A DNA stretch of 10,406 nucleotides from Pseudomonadota bacterium (GCA_023386765.1 JAEWJD010000308.1:1-10406); one strand, 5' to 3'; shown: positions 1 through 7,377, counted from the first letter of the stretch. Numbers and translations: made by a program. Notes: generated by a model from the sequence alone, not told the origin.

Positions 1-1122
1 GGCGATCGTGATGGCGCTGCGGCCGTGGGCCGTATCGACGGGCAGGCTGAGCACGACCGGGCTGTCGACAGGAGCATAGCGCAAGGCGTTGTCCAACAGG
101 TTGCGCACGGCGGTTTCCAGCATGGTACGCGGCAAGGGGCAGGGCGGGTCGGCCTGATCCAGCGCCAGGTGCAGACGCCGGCGGTCGGCTTCGGGCCGGT
201 TGGCGGCCAGGGCACGCAGAATGGTCGACAGACCGATGGCCGTTGTCGCCGGTTGCGGCCCGGATTCGGTGCGCGCCAGGTCCATCATCTGATCCAGGGT
301 GTGGCGCAGCCGACGCACGCCTTCTTCGGCGTGCCCGAGCGAGGCCTCGGCCTGCCTGGCGTCGCTCAGGCGGATGACCTGCAGGTGGGTGTCGATCACG
401 GTCAGCGGGGTGCGCAGTTCGTGGGCGGCCGCATCGGTGAAGGCCCGTTGGCTGGTCAGCGCGCGCGCCAGCCTGCCTAGCAGGCCGTTGAGCGCTTCCA
501 GCACGGTGCGCAACTCTTTGGGCGGATGTGCCACGGTGATCGGCGTGGTGTCGTCGGTGGCTTTGCCGCGTAGTTGCTGACACAGGGCGCGCAGCGGCGC
601 CAGCCCGTGCCCGATGCCGATCCAGAGCGCAGCCAGCCCGCCGAACAGCGCAATCAGGAAGGGCACGCCCGCGGCCATCAGGAGGTCGCGTCCCAGCAGG
701 CTGCGTTGATCGATGCGATCGGCGGTGGTGATCTGATACTCGCCCGCCTGTAAGACGTAGACGCGCCAATCCTTGCCCTGGATCTGGCGGGTGCTGTAGC
801 CGGCGGGCAGGCTGGCGAAGATGGCCGGCGATTGTTGCTCCGTGCTGACGAGGACTTCGCCGCGCATCGCGCGTACTTCGCAGGCGATGCCTTCGCCACC
901 CCCGACACGCACCGCGTGGGCCAGGTCGGCGTTAAGTGCGCCGGGTCCCAGGGCGGAGCGTTGCAGCAGGCCGGCGACCATGCGCGCTGACATGGCCAGC
1001 CGCCCATCAAGCGTGTGTTCGAGGTTGGATTGCACGCCGCGCATCATCCAGGCCGCAGCGGCCAGCCACAGGACGGCCAGGGCAATCCCGGCGATCAGGA
1101 CGGCGCGCAGGCGCAGACTCAT
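1..1122 (-). CDS. Sensor histidine kinase, QseC/PmrB-like (3' end beyond window)
   Basis: Inner-membrane sensor kinase that should autophosphorylate on a histidine and pass the phosphate to the regulator encoded just upstream. The 374 codons present are one open frame. Residues 6-26 form a first membrane helix; about 28-146 are periplasmic, with a single cysteine at residue 81; a second helix spans about 148-170, followed by a HAMP-like stretch. The H box reads AAHELRTPLTVI, with phospho-acceptor His234. The N box NLLDNALRYAP starts at Asn341. The frame leaves the window before the DxGxG ATP-binding box, so the gene is partial by position, not visibly broken. The start ATG overlaps the regulator stop (ATGA), implying translational coupling. 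The layout fits the QseC/TctE/PmrB group, whose sensor domain is often of the 2CSK_N type. The signal sensed cannot be read from the sequence. Confidence 0.93.
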   Translation of the reverse strand, partial: MSLRLRAVLIAGIALAVLWLAAAAWMMRGVQSNLEHTLDGRLAMSARMVAGLLQRSALGPGALNADLAHAVRVGGGEGIACEVRAMRGEVLVSTEQQSPAIFASLPAGYSTRQIQGKDWRVYVLQAGEYQITTADRIDQRSLLGRDLLMAAGVPFLIALFGGLAALWIGIGHGLAPLRALCQQLRGKATDDTTPITVAHPPKELRTVLEALNGLLGRLARALTSQRAFTDAAAHELRTPLTVIDTHLQVIRLSDARQAEASLGHAEEGVRRLRHTLDQMMDLARTESGPQPATTAIGLSTILRALAANRPEADRRRLHLALDQADPPCPLPRTMLETAVRNLLDNALRYAPVDSPVVLSLPVDTAHGRSAITIA

Positions 1123-1787
1123 GGCGCGACCTTCCAGCCCAGGCGGTAGCCCAGGCCGCGCGTCGTTTCGATGGCCTCGTGGCCCAGTTTGCGGCGAATG
1201 TTGTGGATATGCACGGTCAGGGCGTTACGGCTGACCTCTTCACCCAGGCCGTAGAGCCGCTCATTGAGGGTTTCAGGCGACAGCCAGCGTCCGCCGGCTT
1301 CGGCCAGTTGCGCAAGTAGATCGACTTCGCGCCGCGACAGGGGCACGGGCTGCTCGTTGAGCCAGGCCAGACCGCTGTCGGGCTCCAGCCGCAGCGGGCC
1401 GGCACTGATGAGCTGAGCCGCCCGGCCCTGCGTGCGGCGCTGCAGGGCATGCAGGCGCGCGGCCAGCTCGCGCAGGTCGAAGGGTTTGACCAGGTAATCG
1501 TCGGCACCTGCGTGCAGGCCGGCCAGGCGGTGCTCGACCGCATCGCGCGCCGACAGGATGATGATGGGCAGGCACGGTTCGAAGGCGCGCACGCGTTGCA
1601 ACAGCGTCAGCCCATCGCAATCGGGCAGGCCGAGGTCCAGCACCATGGCCTGATAGCTGTCCTCGTGCTGCGCGGCCTGGGCCTGGGCAGCACAGTCTGC
1701 GTGGTGGACCGTGATGCCGTGCGCGCGCAGGCCGGCCACGATGCCCTGGGCGATCAGTTCGTCGTCTTCGACCAGCAATACGCGCAT
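1119..1787 (-). CDS. OmpR-family response regulator, QseB/PmrA-like
   Basis: DNA-binding transcription factor of 222 residues, partner of the overlapping sensor kinase. The receiver domain (about 2-113) has the acidic pair in VEDDE, phospho-acceptor Asp51 in LDLGLPD, Ser79 in ILSARDA and Lys101 in the VKPF loop. The C-terminal winged helix (about 125-219) ends with RNALTVHIHNIRRKLG and a GLGYRLGW wing, typical of the OmpR/PhoB class and closest in style to QseB and PmrA. The ATG at 1787 is preceded by a purine-rich AGGCAGGAAG ribosome-binding stretch. The stop overlaps the kinase start. The gene is divergent from dsbD, so the shared 143-bp region could carry its own operator. The family is certain; the exact orthologue (QseB, PmrA or another) cannot be settled here, so no symbol is given. 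Confidence 0.95.
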   Translation of the reverse strand: MRVLLVEDDELIAQGIVAGLRAHGITVHHADCAAQAQAAQHEDSYQAMVLDLGLPDCDGLTLLQRVRAFEPCLPIIILSARDAVEHRLAGLHAGADDYLVKPFDLRELAARLHALQRRTQGRAAQLISAGPLRLEPDSGLAWLNEQPVPLSRREVDLLAQLAEAGGRWLSPETLNERLYGLGEEVSRNALTVHIHNIRRKLGHEAIETTRGLGYRLGWKVAP

Positions 1788-1870
1788 AAATCCATCTTCC
1801 TGCCTTGATCAGGCGCCATGTTAGAGCAAAGCGGCGCGGCCGTGCCGTGGCGGCGGATCAGATACAGGGT

Positions 1871-1887
1871 GTTTATTTTCAGTTAAT
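1871..1887 (+). promoter_or_regulatory. Candidate response-regulator box (GTTTAT-N5-GTTAAT)
   Basis: Two direct half-sites, GTTTAT (1871-1876) and GTTAAT (1882-1887), are separated by 5 bp, so they repeat every 11 bp, one helical turn. PmrA-type regulators are known to bind tandem (C/T)TTAA(T/G) half-sites with the same 5-bp gap. The second half-site fits well apart from its first base; the first fits loosely. The position between a PmrA/QseB-like regulator gene and dsbD makes an operator plausible, but this is inference from one site. Confidence 0.3.
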
Positions 1888-1919
1888 CGGCGCAGGGCAT
1901 CATGGTGTTTCATCGAGTC

Positions 1920-1926
1920 GGGAGGG
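1920..1926 (+). promoter_or_regulatory. Ribosome-binding site that sets the dsbD GTG start
   Basis: GGGAGGG lies 4 nt before the GTG at 1931. An ATG at 1927 is out of the dsbD frame, and the upstream in-frame TTG at 1805 lies before the AT-rich patch and has no signal-like sequence, so GTG 1931 is the best start. Confidence 0.55.
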
Positions 1927-1930
1927 ATGC

Positions 1931-3706
1931 GTGTCGTCGTGGATTTACCGAGTGTTGGCCTGTGCCGGGCTGCTTCTGGCCATGGTTGCTGCCGCAGGCG
2001 CCAGCGCAAGCCTGTTCTCCAGCCAGCCTGATGACGAGTTCCTGCCAGCCGAGGAAGTCTTCGTGCTGGATCCGTTGGTGACCCAGGCGGGGCAGACGAG
2101 CCTGACGGGCACGGTGGCGCCGGGGTACTACGTCTATCGTCATTCCCTTTCCCTGGCGGATGCCCAGGGGGCGCCGGTGGAGCTGGCGCTGCCGGCCGGT
2201 CTGGCCAAGCACGACGAGTTCTTCGGCGACACCGAAATCTACAGCGGCCAGGTGCCCGCGCTGCGTTTTCCGGCGCAGGCTCAGGGGCCGTTGACCCTGC
2301 ACTGGCAGGGTTGCGCCGAGGCCGGCATCTGCTATCCGCCACAAAGCGTGACGCTGGCCGCTTCGGACGCAGGGACTGCGCCACCGGCGGCCGGGCCGGC
2401 CCAGGAGCTGGCGCAGGATGAGGCCGCCGCGCAGCGGCTGGCAAGCCTGAGCCCTGTCTCCGGGGTGTTGCTGTTCTTCGGTTTTGGCTTGCTGCTGGCC
2501 TTCACGCCCTGCACCTTGCCCATGATTCCCATCGTCTCGACCATGGTGGTCGGCGGACAGGTGCGCGCCGCGCGCGCCTTTGCCTTGTCGCTGGTGTATG
2601 TGCTGGCCATGGCGGGCACCTATGCCCTGGTGGGCGTGGCCGCAGGGATGGCCGGCGCGAATCTCCAGGCCACGCTGCAGTCGCCCTGGTTGCTGTCGGC
2701 GTTCGCCGGCCTGTTCCTGGTGCTGGCGGCATCCCTGTTCGGTGCGTTCGAGCTGCGCCTGCCGGCCGGTCTGCTTAACCGGGTCGAGTCGGCCGGACGG
2801 GGCCGGGCCGGTGGCAGCCTGGTTGGCGCGGCTGCCCTGGGGGTGCTGTCGGCCCTGCTGGTCGGGCCCTGCATGACGGCACCGCTGGCAGGGGCCTTGC
2901 TCTATATCAGCCAGACCGGCAGCGCTTTCTATGGGGGCATGGCGTTGTTCGCCCTGGGGCTGGGCATGGGCTTGCCGCTGCTGGCGATTGCCGTTTTCGG
3001 TGCGCGCATCCTGCCGCGTCCCGGGGCCTGGATGGATCGCGTGCGGGTCGCTTTCGGCTATGTGATGGTCGCCATGGCGATCTGGATGCTGGAGCGGATT
3101 CTGCCGCCGACGCTCAGCCTGTTGTTGTGGGGGGCCTGGTTGTTGACGCTGGCGGTGGGCCTGTTGGCCTGGTCGGCCGCGCTGACGCAACGACCGCGCG
3201 GCGCCTGGACGTTGCGTAGCGTGGCGGCCGTGGCCGCCGTCTGGGCCGTGCTGATGATGTTGGGTGCCGCCTCGGGGGGCGAGTCCCTGCTGCAGCCCCT
3301 GGCGCGCAGTGGCGCGCTGGCAGCGACACCCTTGGCGACGAGTGCGCCGACGTCGGTCAAGACCGTGCAGGACGTGCAGCGCCGACTGACGGACGCCGCG
3401 GCGGCAGGACAGTGGACCCTGATTGATTTCTATGCCGACTGGTGCGTCAGCTGCAAGGTGATCGAGGCCACCGTTTTCGGCGATCCGCGCGTGGCTGCGC
3501 GTCTGTCCGGCATGCAGGTATTACGGCCGGATGTCACACTCAACGACCGACAAGATCGAGATTTACTCAAGCATTGGGGGGTAATGGGCCCGCCCACGCT
3601 TATCCTTGTGGGGCCGGATGGCCAGGAACGTCGGGCGCAGCGCACGGTCGGAGAGATTTCCGCCGATGCGTTCCTGCAGCGTCTGGACGCCGCAGGCGCG
3701 CCCTGA
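1931..3706 (+). CDS. dsbD: Thiol:disulfide interchange protein DsbD
   Basis: Inner-membrane protein that moves electrons from cytoplasmic thioredoxin to periplasmic thiol proteins such as DsbC and DsbG. From the GTG start it has 591 residues, the usual family length. A signal peptide ends near ASA at residue 26. The periplasmic alpha domain has Cys128 and Cys134 (GCAEAGICYPP). The membrane domain, roughly 175-445 with about eight helices, has Cys194 in FTPCTLPMIP and Cys314 in VGPCMTAPLAG. The C-terminal thioredoxin-like gamma domain has Cys505-Val-Ser-Cys508 in YADWCVSCK. All three cysteine pairs of the electron relay are intact. GTG 1931 is chosen for its Shine-Dalgarno and signal peptide; ATG 1982 is a poorer alternative because it removes half the signal. 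The isomerase gene starts 38 bp downstream and is its likely redox partner. Confidence 0.95.
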   Translation: MSSWIYRVLACAGLLLAMVAAAGASASLFSSQPDDEFLPAEEVFVLDPLVTQAGQTSLTGTVAPGYYVYRHSLSLADAQGAPVELALPAGLAKHDEFFGDTEIYSGQVPALRFPAQAQGPLTLHWQGCAEAGICYPPQSVTLAASDAGTAPPAAGPAQELAQDEAAAQRLASLSPVSGVLLFFGFGLLLAFTPCTLPMIPIVSTMVVGGQVRAARAFALSLVYVLAMAGTYALVGVAAGMAGANLQATLQSPWLLSAFAGLFLVLAASLFGAFELRLPAGLLNRVESAGRGRAGGSLVGAAALGVLSALLVGPCMTAPLAGALLYISQTGSAFYGGMALFALGLGMGLPLLAIAVFGARILPRPGAWMDRVRVAFGYVMVAMAIWMLERILPPTLSLLLWGAWLLTLAVGLLAWSAALTQRPRGAWTLRSVAAVAAVWAVLMMLGAASGGESLLQPLARSGALAATPLATSAPTSVKTVQDVQRRLTDAAAAGQWTLIDFYADWCVSCKVIEATVFGDPRVAARLSGMQVLRPDVTLNDRQDRDLLKHWGVMGPPTLILVGPDGQERRAQRTVGEISADAFLQRLDAAGAP

Positions 3707-3744
3707 GCGTTCCCCGGGCCTTTTTTCCTCTCTCAGGAGTTTCT

Positions 3745-4509
3745 ATGTTTTCGTTTCGTCAAACCACCGCCTCTGTCGCCGTCGGCCTGTTGCTGGCCAC
3801 CGGAGTCAGCCAGGCGGCCGAGCGGCCCGCCGCACTCAAAGCCCTGGAAGAGCAGGGCTTGACCATCGTGCAGGAGTTCGATGCCGGCAAGGGTCTGCGC
3901 GGTTTCGCGGGCATGGCCGGGGATCAACCCATTGCGGTGTATGTTTCCGATGGCGATCAGGTGATCGTCGGCACCCGTCTGGACGACAAGGGCAAGCCGA
4001 TGGACGAGGCCACCCTGCAGCGCCTGGTCGCCAAGCCCATGAGCCAGGCAGCCTGGGCCCAGCTCGAGAATGCCACCTGGGTGCGCGATGGCAAGGCCGA
4101 TGCGCCGCGCGTGGTCTATACCTTCAGCGATCCCAATTGCCCCTATTGCAACCGTTTCTGGGAAGCGGCCCGTCCGTGGGTCGACGCGGGCAAGGTGCAG
4201 TTGCGCCACGTGATGGTGGGCATCATCCGCCAGGACAGCCCGGGCAAGGCGGCCGCCATCCTTGATGCCAAGGACCCCTCGGCTGCGCTGCTCGAAAACG
4301 AGACGCGCTTTGACAAGGGAGGCATCAAGCCGATGGCCGAGGTGTCGCCGCGCGTGGCGGGTATTCTGGATGACAACCGTGAGCTGATGCTGTCGCTCGG
4401 CTTTCGGGGTACGCCGGGTATCGTCGTGATGGATGAGCAGGGGCGGGTCAAGAAGTACCACGGCATGCCGCAGGCCAACGCGCTGGCCGACGTGCTCGGA
4501 CCGCGTTGA
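3745..4509 (+). CDS. dsbG: Periplasmic thiol:disulfide isomerase, DsbG/DsbC family
   Basis: Periplasmic protein of 254 residues that in this family corrects wrong disulfides or reduces oxidised cysteines, kept reduced by DsbD. A signal peptide runs to about residue 24 (GVSQAAE). An N-terminal cystatin-like dimerisation domain (about 27-100) leads through a helical linker to a thioredoxin fold with catalytic Cys132-Pro-Tyr-Cys135 in FSDPNCPYC. The cis-proline loop is Thr223-Pro224 in RGTPGIVVM. CPYC and the SDPNCPYC context favour DsbG over DsbC, which usually has CGYC. The start is set by AGGAG at 3735-3739, 5 nt before the ATG. It follows dsbD by 38 bp and its stop overlaps the ribosome-binding site of the next gene, so co-transcription is likely. 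DsbG versus a DsbC-like role is inferred from motifs only. Confidence 0.87.
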   Translation: MFSFRQTTASVAVGLLLATGVSQAAERPAALKALEEQGLTIVQEFDAGKGLRGFAGMAGDQPIAVYVSDGDQVIVGTRLDDKGKPMDEATLQRLVAKPMSQAAWAQLENATWVRDGKADAPRVVYTFSDPNCPYCNRFWEAARPWVDAGKVQLRHVMVGIIRQDSPGKAAAILDAKDPSAALLENETRFDKGGIKPMAEVSPRVAGILDDNRELMLSLGFRGTPGIVVMDEQGRVKKYHGMPQANALADVLGPR

Positions 4510-4519
4510 GGACGTCCGC

Positions 4520-5311
4520 ATGATCGCCGGGGTAATGCTCGGGCTGGCCGTCGGAGCCGTGCTCGGGTTGACGGGCGCTGGCGGCGGAATTTTCGCCGTG
4601 CCGGCACTGGTGTTCGGCCTGGACATGGAGATCCGCCAGGCCGCACCGGTCGCCTTGCTGGCCGTGGGTGCGGCCGCCGGGCTCGGGGCGCTGCAAGGGT
4701 TGCGTCAGGGGGTGGTGCGCTACCGCGCCGCCGTGATGCTGGCGCTGGCCGGCGCCCTGACCGCGCCCCTGGGTGTGATGCTGGCGCATCGCCTGCCGGC
4801 AGCCTGGCTGAGCGTGCTGTTCGCGGCCATCATGCTGGTGGTGGCCTGCCGCATGTATCGCAGCTCGCGCGCGGCGGCTCCCCTGGCCGGCGAGGAGCTC
4901 CCTCGCGCCTGCCGCATCTCGGCCCAGACGGGCCGCTTTGTCTGGACGCCGCGCACGGCCGCCACCCTGGGCGGCATCGGGCTGGTGTCGGGGCTCTTTA
5001 CCGGCATGCTGGGCGTGGGCGGCGGTTTCATTATCGTGCCGGCGTTGGCGCATTTCAGCGAGCTGCGCATGCAGAGCATCGTGGCGACCTCGCTCATGGT
5101 GATTGCCTTGTTGTCGGCGGTCACGGTCAGCATCGCCTGGGGGCAAGGCATGAGCATGGGTGCCCCGGCCTGGGCATTTTTGGTCGCGGCCGTTACGGGC
5201 ATGAGCGCCGGGCGGATGGTATCGAGCCGGATCCCGGCTGCCGCGCTGCAACAGTTGTTTGCGCTGGCCTGCGTGGCGGTTGCCGCCATGATGGTCTGGC
5301 GCAGTTTCTAA
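4520..5311 (+). CDS. Sulfite exporter TauE/SafE-family membrane permease
   Basis: Integral membrane protein of 263 residues from the TauE/SafE (DUF81) family, whose members are known or proposed to move sulfite, sulfoacetate or other small anions across the inner membrane. The internal duplication typical of the family is clear: GLTGAGGGIFAVPAL at 16-30 and GMLGVGGGFIIVPAL at 162-176. Each half has several hydrophobic helices, and a polar loop (about 112-148) joins them. The ATG at 4520 is 7 nt after GAGGA (4508-4512), which overlaps the dsbG stop codon; a longer frame to 4433 would run through dsbG and is not needed. Only 10 bp separate it from dsbG, so it is probably in the same transcript. 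The substrate is unknown; a link to sulfur or thiol chemistry rests on context. Confidence 0.9.
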   Translation: MIAGVMLGLAVGAVLGLTGAGGGIFAVPALVFGLDMEIRQAAPVALLAVGAAAGLGALQGLRQGVVRYRAAVMLALAGALTAPLGVMLAHRLPAAWLSVLFAAIMLVVACRMYRSSRAAAPLAGEELPRACRISAQTGRFVWTPRTAATLGGIGLVSGLFTGMLGVGGGFIIVPALAHFSELRMQSIVATSLMVIALLSAVTVSIAWGQGMSMGAPAWAFLVAAVTGMSAGRMVSSRIPAAALQQLFALACVAVAAMMVWRSF

Positions 5312-5330
5312 CGCGCCGTACTGCGGCGCG
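5312..5330 (+). other. Perfect hairpin directly after the permease stop codon
   Basis: CGCGCCG (5312-5318) and CGGCGCG (5324-5330) form a perfect 7-bp GC-only stem with a 5-nt TACTG loop, starting one base after the TAA. No T-run follows, so it is not a classical terminator. It could mark an mRNA 3' end, stabilise or process the transcript, or reduce read-through into the flavoprotein gene. Function is inferred. Confidence 0.5.
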
Positions 5331-5357
5331 AGGCGACACCTCAGGGGAGAAAGTTTC

Positions 5358-6716
5358 ATGCAGGAAAGCATCGTGGACGTGGCGGTCATCGGGGCCGGCA
5401 CGGCGGGCGTACGCGCCTTCAACACCCTCAAGGCGGCCGGCCGCAAGGTGGTGCTGATCGACCAGGGGCCGCTGGGCACAAGCTGCGCGCGCGTCGGTTG
5501 CATGCCCTCCAAGGCGGTGTTGCACGCCGGCATGCGGTGGGCGACGGCGCGCGGCCTGCCGGCGGGCGCGCAGCTGGACGCGAGCGGCCCGCCGGCGTTG
5601 TGGGCCCATGCCATCCAGACCCGCGATGCCCTGGCTGACGGGGCAGCGGAGCGTACCCGTCGAGCCGCCGGTGATGACCTGATCATGGCCGAAGCGCGCT
5701 TTCTGGCGCCCGGCGTACTGCAGGCCGGCGACACCCGGGTGCAGGTGCGCGCGGTCGTGGTGGCCACCGGCTCGCAGCCGGTGCTGCCCAAGTCCTTGGC
5801 GCCGCTGGCTCCTTATCTGCTTACCACGGATTCGCTGTTCGAGCAGCAGCAGTTGCCGGCGCGGCTGGGCGTGCTGGGGCTGGGAGCCATCGGCCTGGAG
5901 CTGGGGCTGGGCCTGTCGCGCCTGGATGTGCAGGTGGTCGGGGCCGATCAGGCCAGTCGTATCGGCGGGATTCAGGATCCCGAGATTCAGGCCCGTGCGC
6001 TGGCACGCTTCGGCCAGGAAATGCCACTCTGGCTGGGCCAGCCCGTGACCCTGGAGGAACGGGACGGTGCGATCTTGATGCAGGCCGGCGAGCACCGCGC
6101 CACGGTGGACCGCGTTCTCGTGGCAACCGGGCGGGCGCCCAACACCGCCGCGCTGGAATTGGCCGCGGCAGGGGTGGCGCTGGATGCGCAGGGACGGCCG
6201 GCCATCGATCCGACCACGATGCGGGCGGGCGACGCGCCGATTTTCTTTGCAGGCGACGTCCAGCCAGATCGGCCCTTGATGCACGAGGCCGCCGACGAAG
6301 GGCTGCAGGCAGCCCGGGCAGCCCTGGCTTGGCTGGATGGGCAGGCGCAGCCGGCATTCCGGCGCAGCGTGCCGTTGTCGATCCTGTTTACCGACCCGGA
6401 TGTCTGCCAGGCCGGCATGGGCTATGAGCAGGCCATGGCGGCCGGCGCCCGGATCGCCAGTGCGCAAGGTTCGGGCAATGGCCGCTCCAAGGTGCTGGGG
6501 GCGCCGGACAATCTGTTGCGCCTGTATGTGGCGCCCGATTCAGGGCGTCTGCTGGGGGCGGCGATGATGACCAGCCATGGCGAGCATCTGGCCCACCAGC
6601 TGGCCTGGGCGATTCAGGCAGGACAGACGGTCCAGGACCTGCTGGCCATGCCCTACTATCACCCCAGCATTGAAGAGATGCTGCAAAGCGCCTTGCAGGC
6701 GGCCCGCAGCGCCTGA
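5358..6716 (+). CDS. Dihydrolipoamide dehydrogenase-like flavoprotein (class I disulfide oxidoreductase)
   Basis: Predicted cytoplasmic FAD enzyme of 452 residues that uses NAD(P)H to cycle a disulfide. The FAD-binding motif is GAGTAG at 12-17; redox Cys43 and Cys48 sit in TSCARVGCMPSK; the NAD(P)-binding glycines are GLGAIG at 174-179; ATGRAPNT is at 257-264; the second FAD motif is FAGD at 297-300; catalytic His435 with Glu440 lies in YYHPSIEEM. All catalytic elements are therefore present. The sequence before Cys43 reads GTSC rather than the common GGTC, and CARVGCMPSK marks, as I recall it, the orphan Lpd3-like branch rather than the E3 of 2-oxoacid dehydrogenases. No dehydrogenase or lipoyl genes are nearby. 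AGGGGAGA (5343-5350) precedes the ATG by 7 nt. The physiological substrate is unknown; mercuric or glutathione reductase is unlikely given the absence of their accessory features. Confidence 0.9.
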   Translation: MQESIVDVAVIGAGTAGVRAFNTLKAAGRKVVLIDQGPLGTSCARVGCMPSKAVLHAGMRWATARGLPAGAQLDASGPPALWAHAIQTRDALADGAAERTRRAAGDDLIMAEARFLAPGVLQAGDTRVQVRAVVVATGSQPVLPKSLAPLAPYLLTTDSLFEQQQLPARLGVLGLGAIGLELGLGLSRLDVQVVGADQASRIGGIQDPEIQARALARFGQEMPLWLGQPVTLEERDGAILMQAGEHRATVDRVLVATGRAPNTAALELAAAGVALDAQGRPAIDPTTMRAGDAPIFFAGDVQPDRPLMHEAADEGLQAARAALAWLDGQAQPAFRRSVPLSILFTDPDVCQAGMGYEQAMAAGARIASAQGSGNGRSKVLGAPDNLLRLYVAPDSGRLLGAAMMTSHGEHLAHQLAWAIQAGQTVQDLLAMPYYHPSIEEMLQSALQAARSA

Positions 6717-6725
6717 GGCAGGCAG

Positions 6726-6757
6726 CGGCGCCAGGGGCTTACTTCTTCTTGGCGCCG
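6726..6757. terminator. Inverted repeat at the convergent gene ends, possible weak terminator
   Basis: CGGCGCC (6726-6732) and GGCGCCG (6751-6757) form a 7-bp stem with an 18-nt loop between two converging genes, the second arm lying inside the last codons of plsY. There is no proper T-run after it on either strand. A role in bidirectional termination is possible, but the long loop makes it weak. Confidence 0.2.
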
Positions 6758-7377
6758 ATCCGGCTCTCGTTGCCTTTGAGCAGGCGGGCGATGTTGGCGC
6801 TGTGGCGGTAATAGAGCAGTGCGCTGATGCCGACCAGCGCGGCCGCCAGGGGCATGTTCATCCGCCACAACGAGCCGGCACCGAAGAGGTAGTACACCGG
6901 TGCCATGAAGGCTGCCACCAGCGCGGCCAGCGACGAATAGCGCGAGATCACGGCCACGGCCAGCCAGGTCAGGGCGGTGGCCAGCGCCAGCCAGGGGCTG
7001 ACGGCCAGCAGTACCCCCAGCGCCGTGGCGACGCCCTTGCCACCTTTGAACTTGAGGAATACCGGATACAGGTGGCCCAGGAAAACGGCCAAGGCAACCA
7101 GTGCGTAGGCCAGGGATGGGATCCCTGGTGCCAGGGTCTGGGCCAGCCACAGGGCGAACCAGCCCTTGGCCGCGTCGCCCAGCAGGGTGAGCGCGGCGGC
7201 CGGCTTGCTGCCGCTGCGCAACACATTGGTGGCACCGGGATTGCCCGAGCCGTAGCTGCGGGGGTCCTGCAGCCCCATTACCTTGCTGACCACCACGGCG
7301 AACGGAATGGAACCTATCAGATAGGCCAGCGCGATCAGCATCGCGGAGAATAGGGTGGAGGGCTCGGTCAGAACCAT
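6739..7377 (-). CDS. plsY: Acyl-phosphate:glycerol-3-phosphate acyltransferase PlsY
   Basis: Inner-membrane enzyme that transfers an acyl group from acyl-phosphate to glycerol-3-phosphate, giving lysophosphatidate, the first step of phospholipid synthesis; it works with PlsX, which is not in this window. The 212 residues match the family length. The three conserved cytoplasmic motifs are present: SYGSGNPGATNVL at 41-53, GHLYPVFLKFKGGKGVAT at 101-118, and HSANIARLLKGNESRIG at 192-208. About five hydrophobic helices separate them, and the C-terminus is basic (GAKKK). The ATG at 7377 keeps a complete first helix; the only ribosome-binding candidate, GAGGA, is 13 nt upstream, which is far, so Met13 remains a less likely start. 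The gene stands alone on the minus strand, divergent from surE, with its own promoter. Confidence 0.96.
   Translation of the reverse strand: MVLTEPSTLFSAMLIALAYLIGSIPFAVVVSKVMGLQDPRSYGSGNPGATNVLRSGSKPAAALTLLGDAAKGWFALWLAQTLAPGIPSLAYALVALAVFLGHLYPVFLKFKGGKGVATALGVLLAVSPWLALATALTWLAVAVISRYSSLAALVAAFMAPVYYLFGAGSLWRMNMPLAAALVGISALLYYRHSANIARLLKGNESRIGAKKK

Larger units (their letters stand above)
1788..1930. promoter_or_regulatory. Divergent regulatory region between response regulator and dsbD
   Basis: This 143-bp gap must hold the promoters of both the two-component operon (leftward) and the dsbD block (rightward). Most of it is GC-rich, with one AT-rich patch at 1871-1887. No hexamer pair at good spacing stands out for either direction; TAACAT on the minus strand (1823-1818) is only a weak -10 candidate for the regulator gene. 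The AT-rich patch contains a tandem TTA-type repeat, listed separately. Confidence 0.5.

Noticed and set aside
25..580. Plus-strand frames of 151 and 93 residues at the left edge
   Set aside because: They lie antisense to the kinase H and N boxes and are shadows of that gene.
1910..3190. 426-residue open frame on the minus strand opposite dsbD
   Set aside because: It is rich in Arg, Gln, His and Pro with no domain, lies antisense to an intact conserved gene, and is the expected shadow frame in high-GC DNA.
3700..3726. GCCC/GGGC stem followed by six T between dsbD and dsbG, a possible intrinsic terminator
   Set aside because: The stem is only 4 bp with a 12-nt loop, and an operon relation of dsbD and dsbG is more likely. 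At most it is a weak attenuator.
3733..4626. 297-residue minus-strand frame opposite dsbG
   Set aside because: DsbG has signal peptide, CPYC and cis-Pro motifs in the plus frame; the antisense frame shows nothing recognisable.
4448..6467. Long minus-strand frames of 447 and 424 residues opposite the permease and flavoprotein
   Set aside because: They overlap each other and two well-recognised genes, have low-complexity Arg/Gly/Gln/His composition and no recognisable motif.
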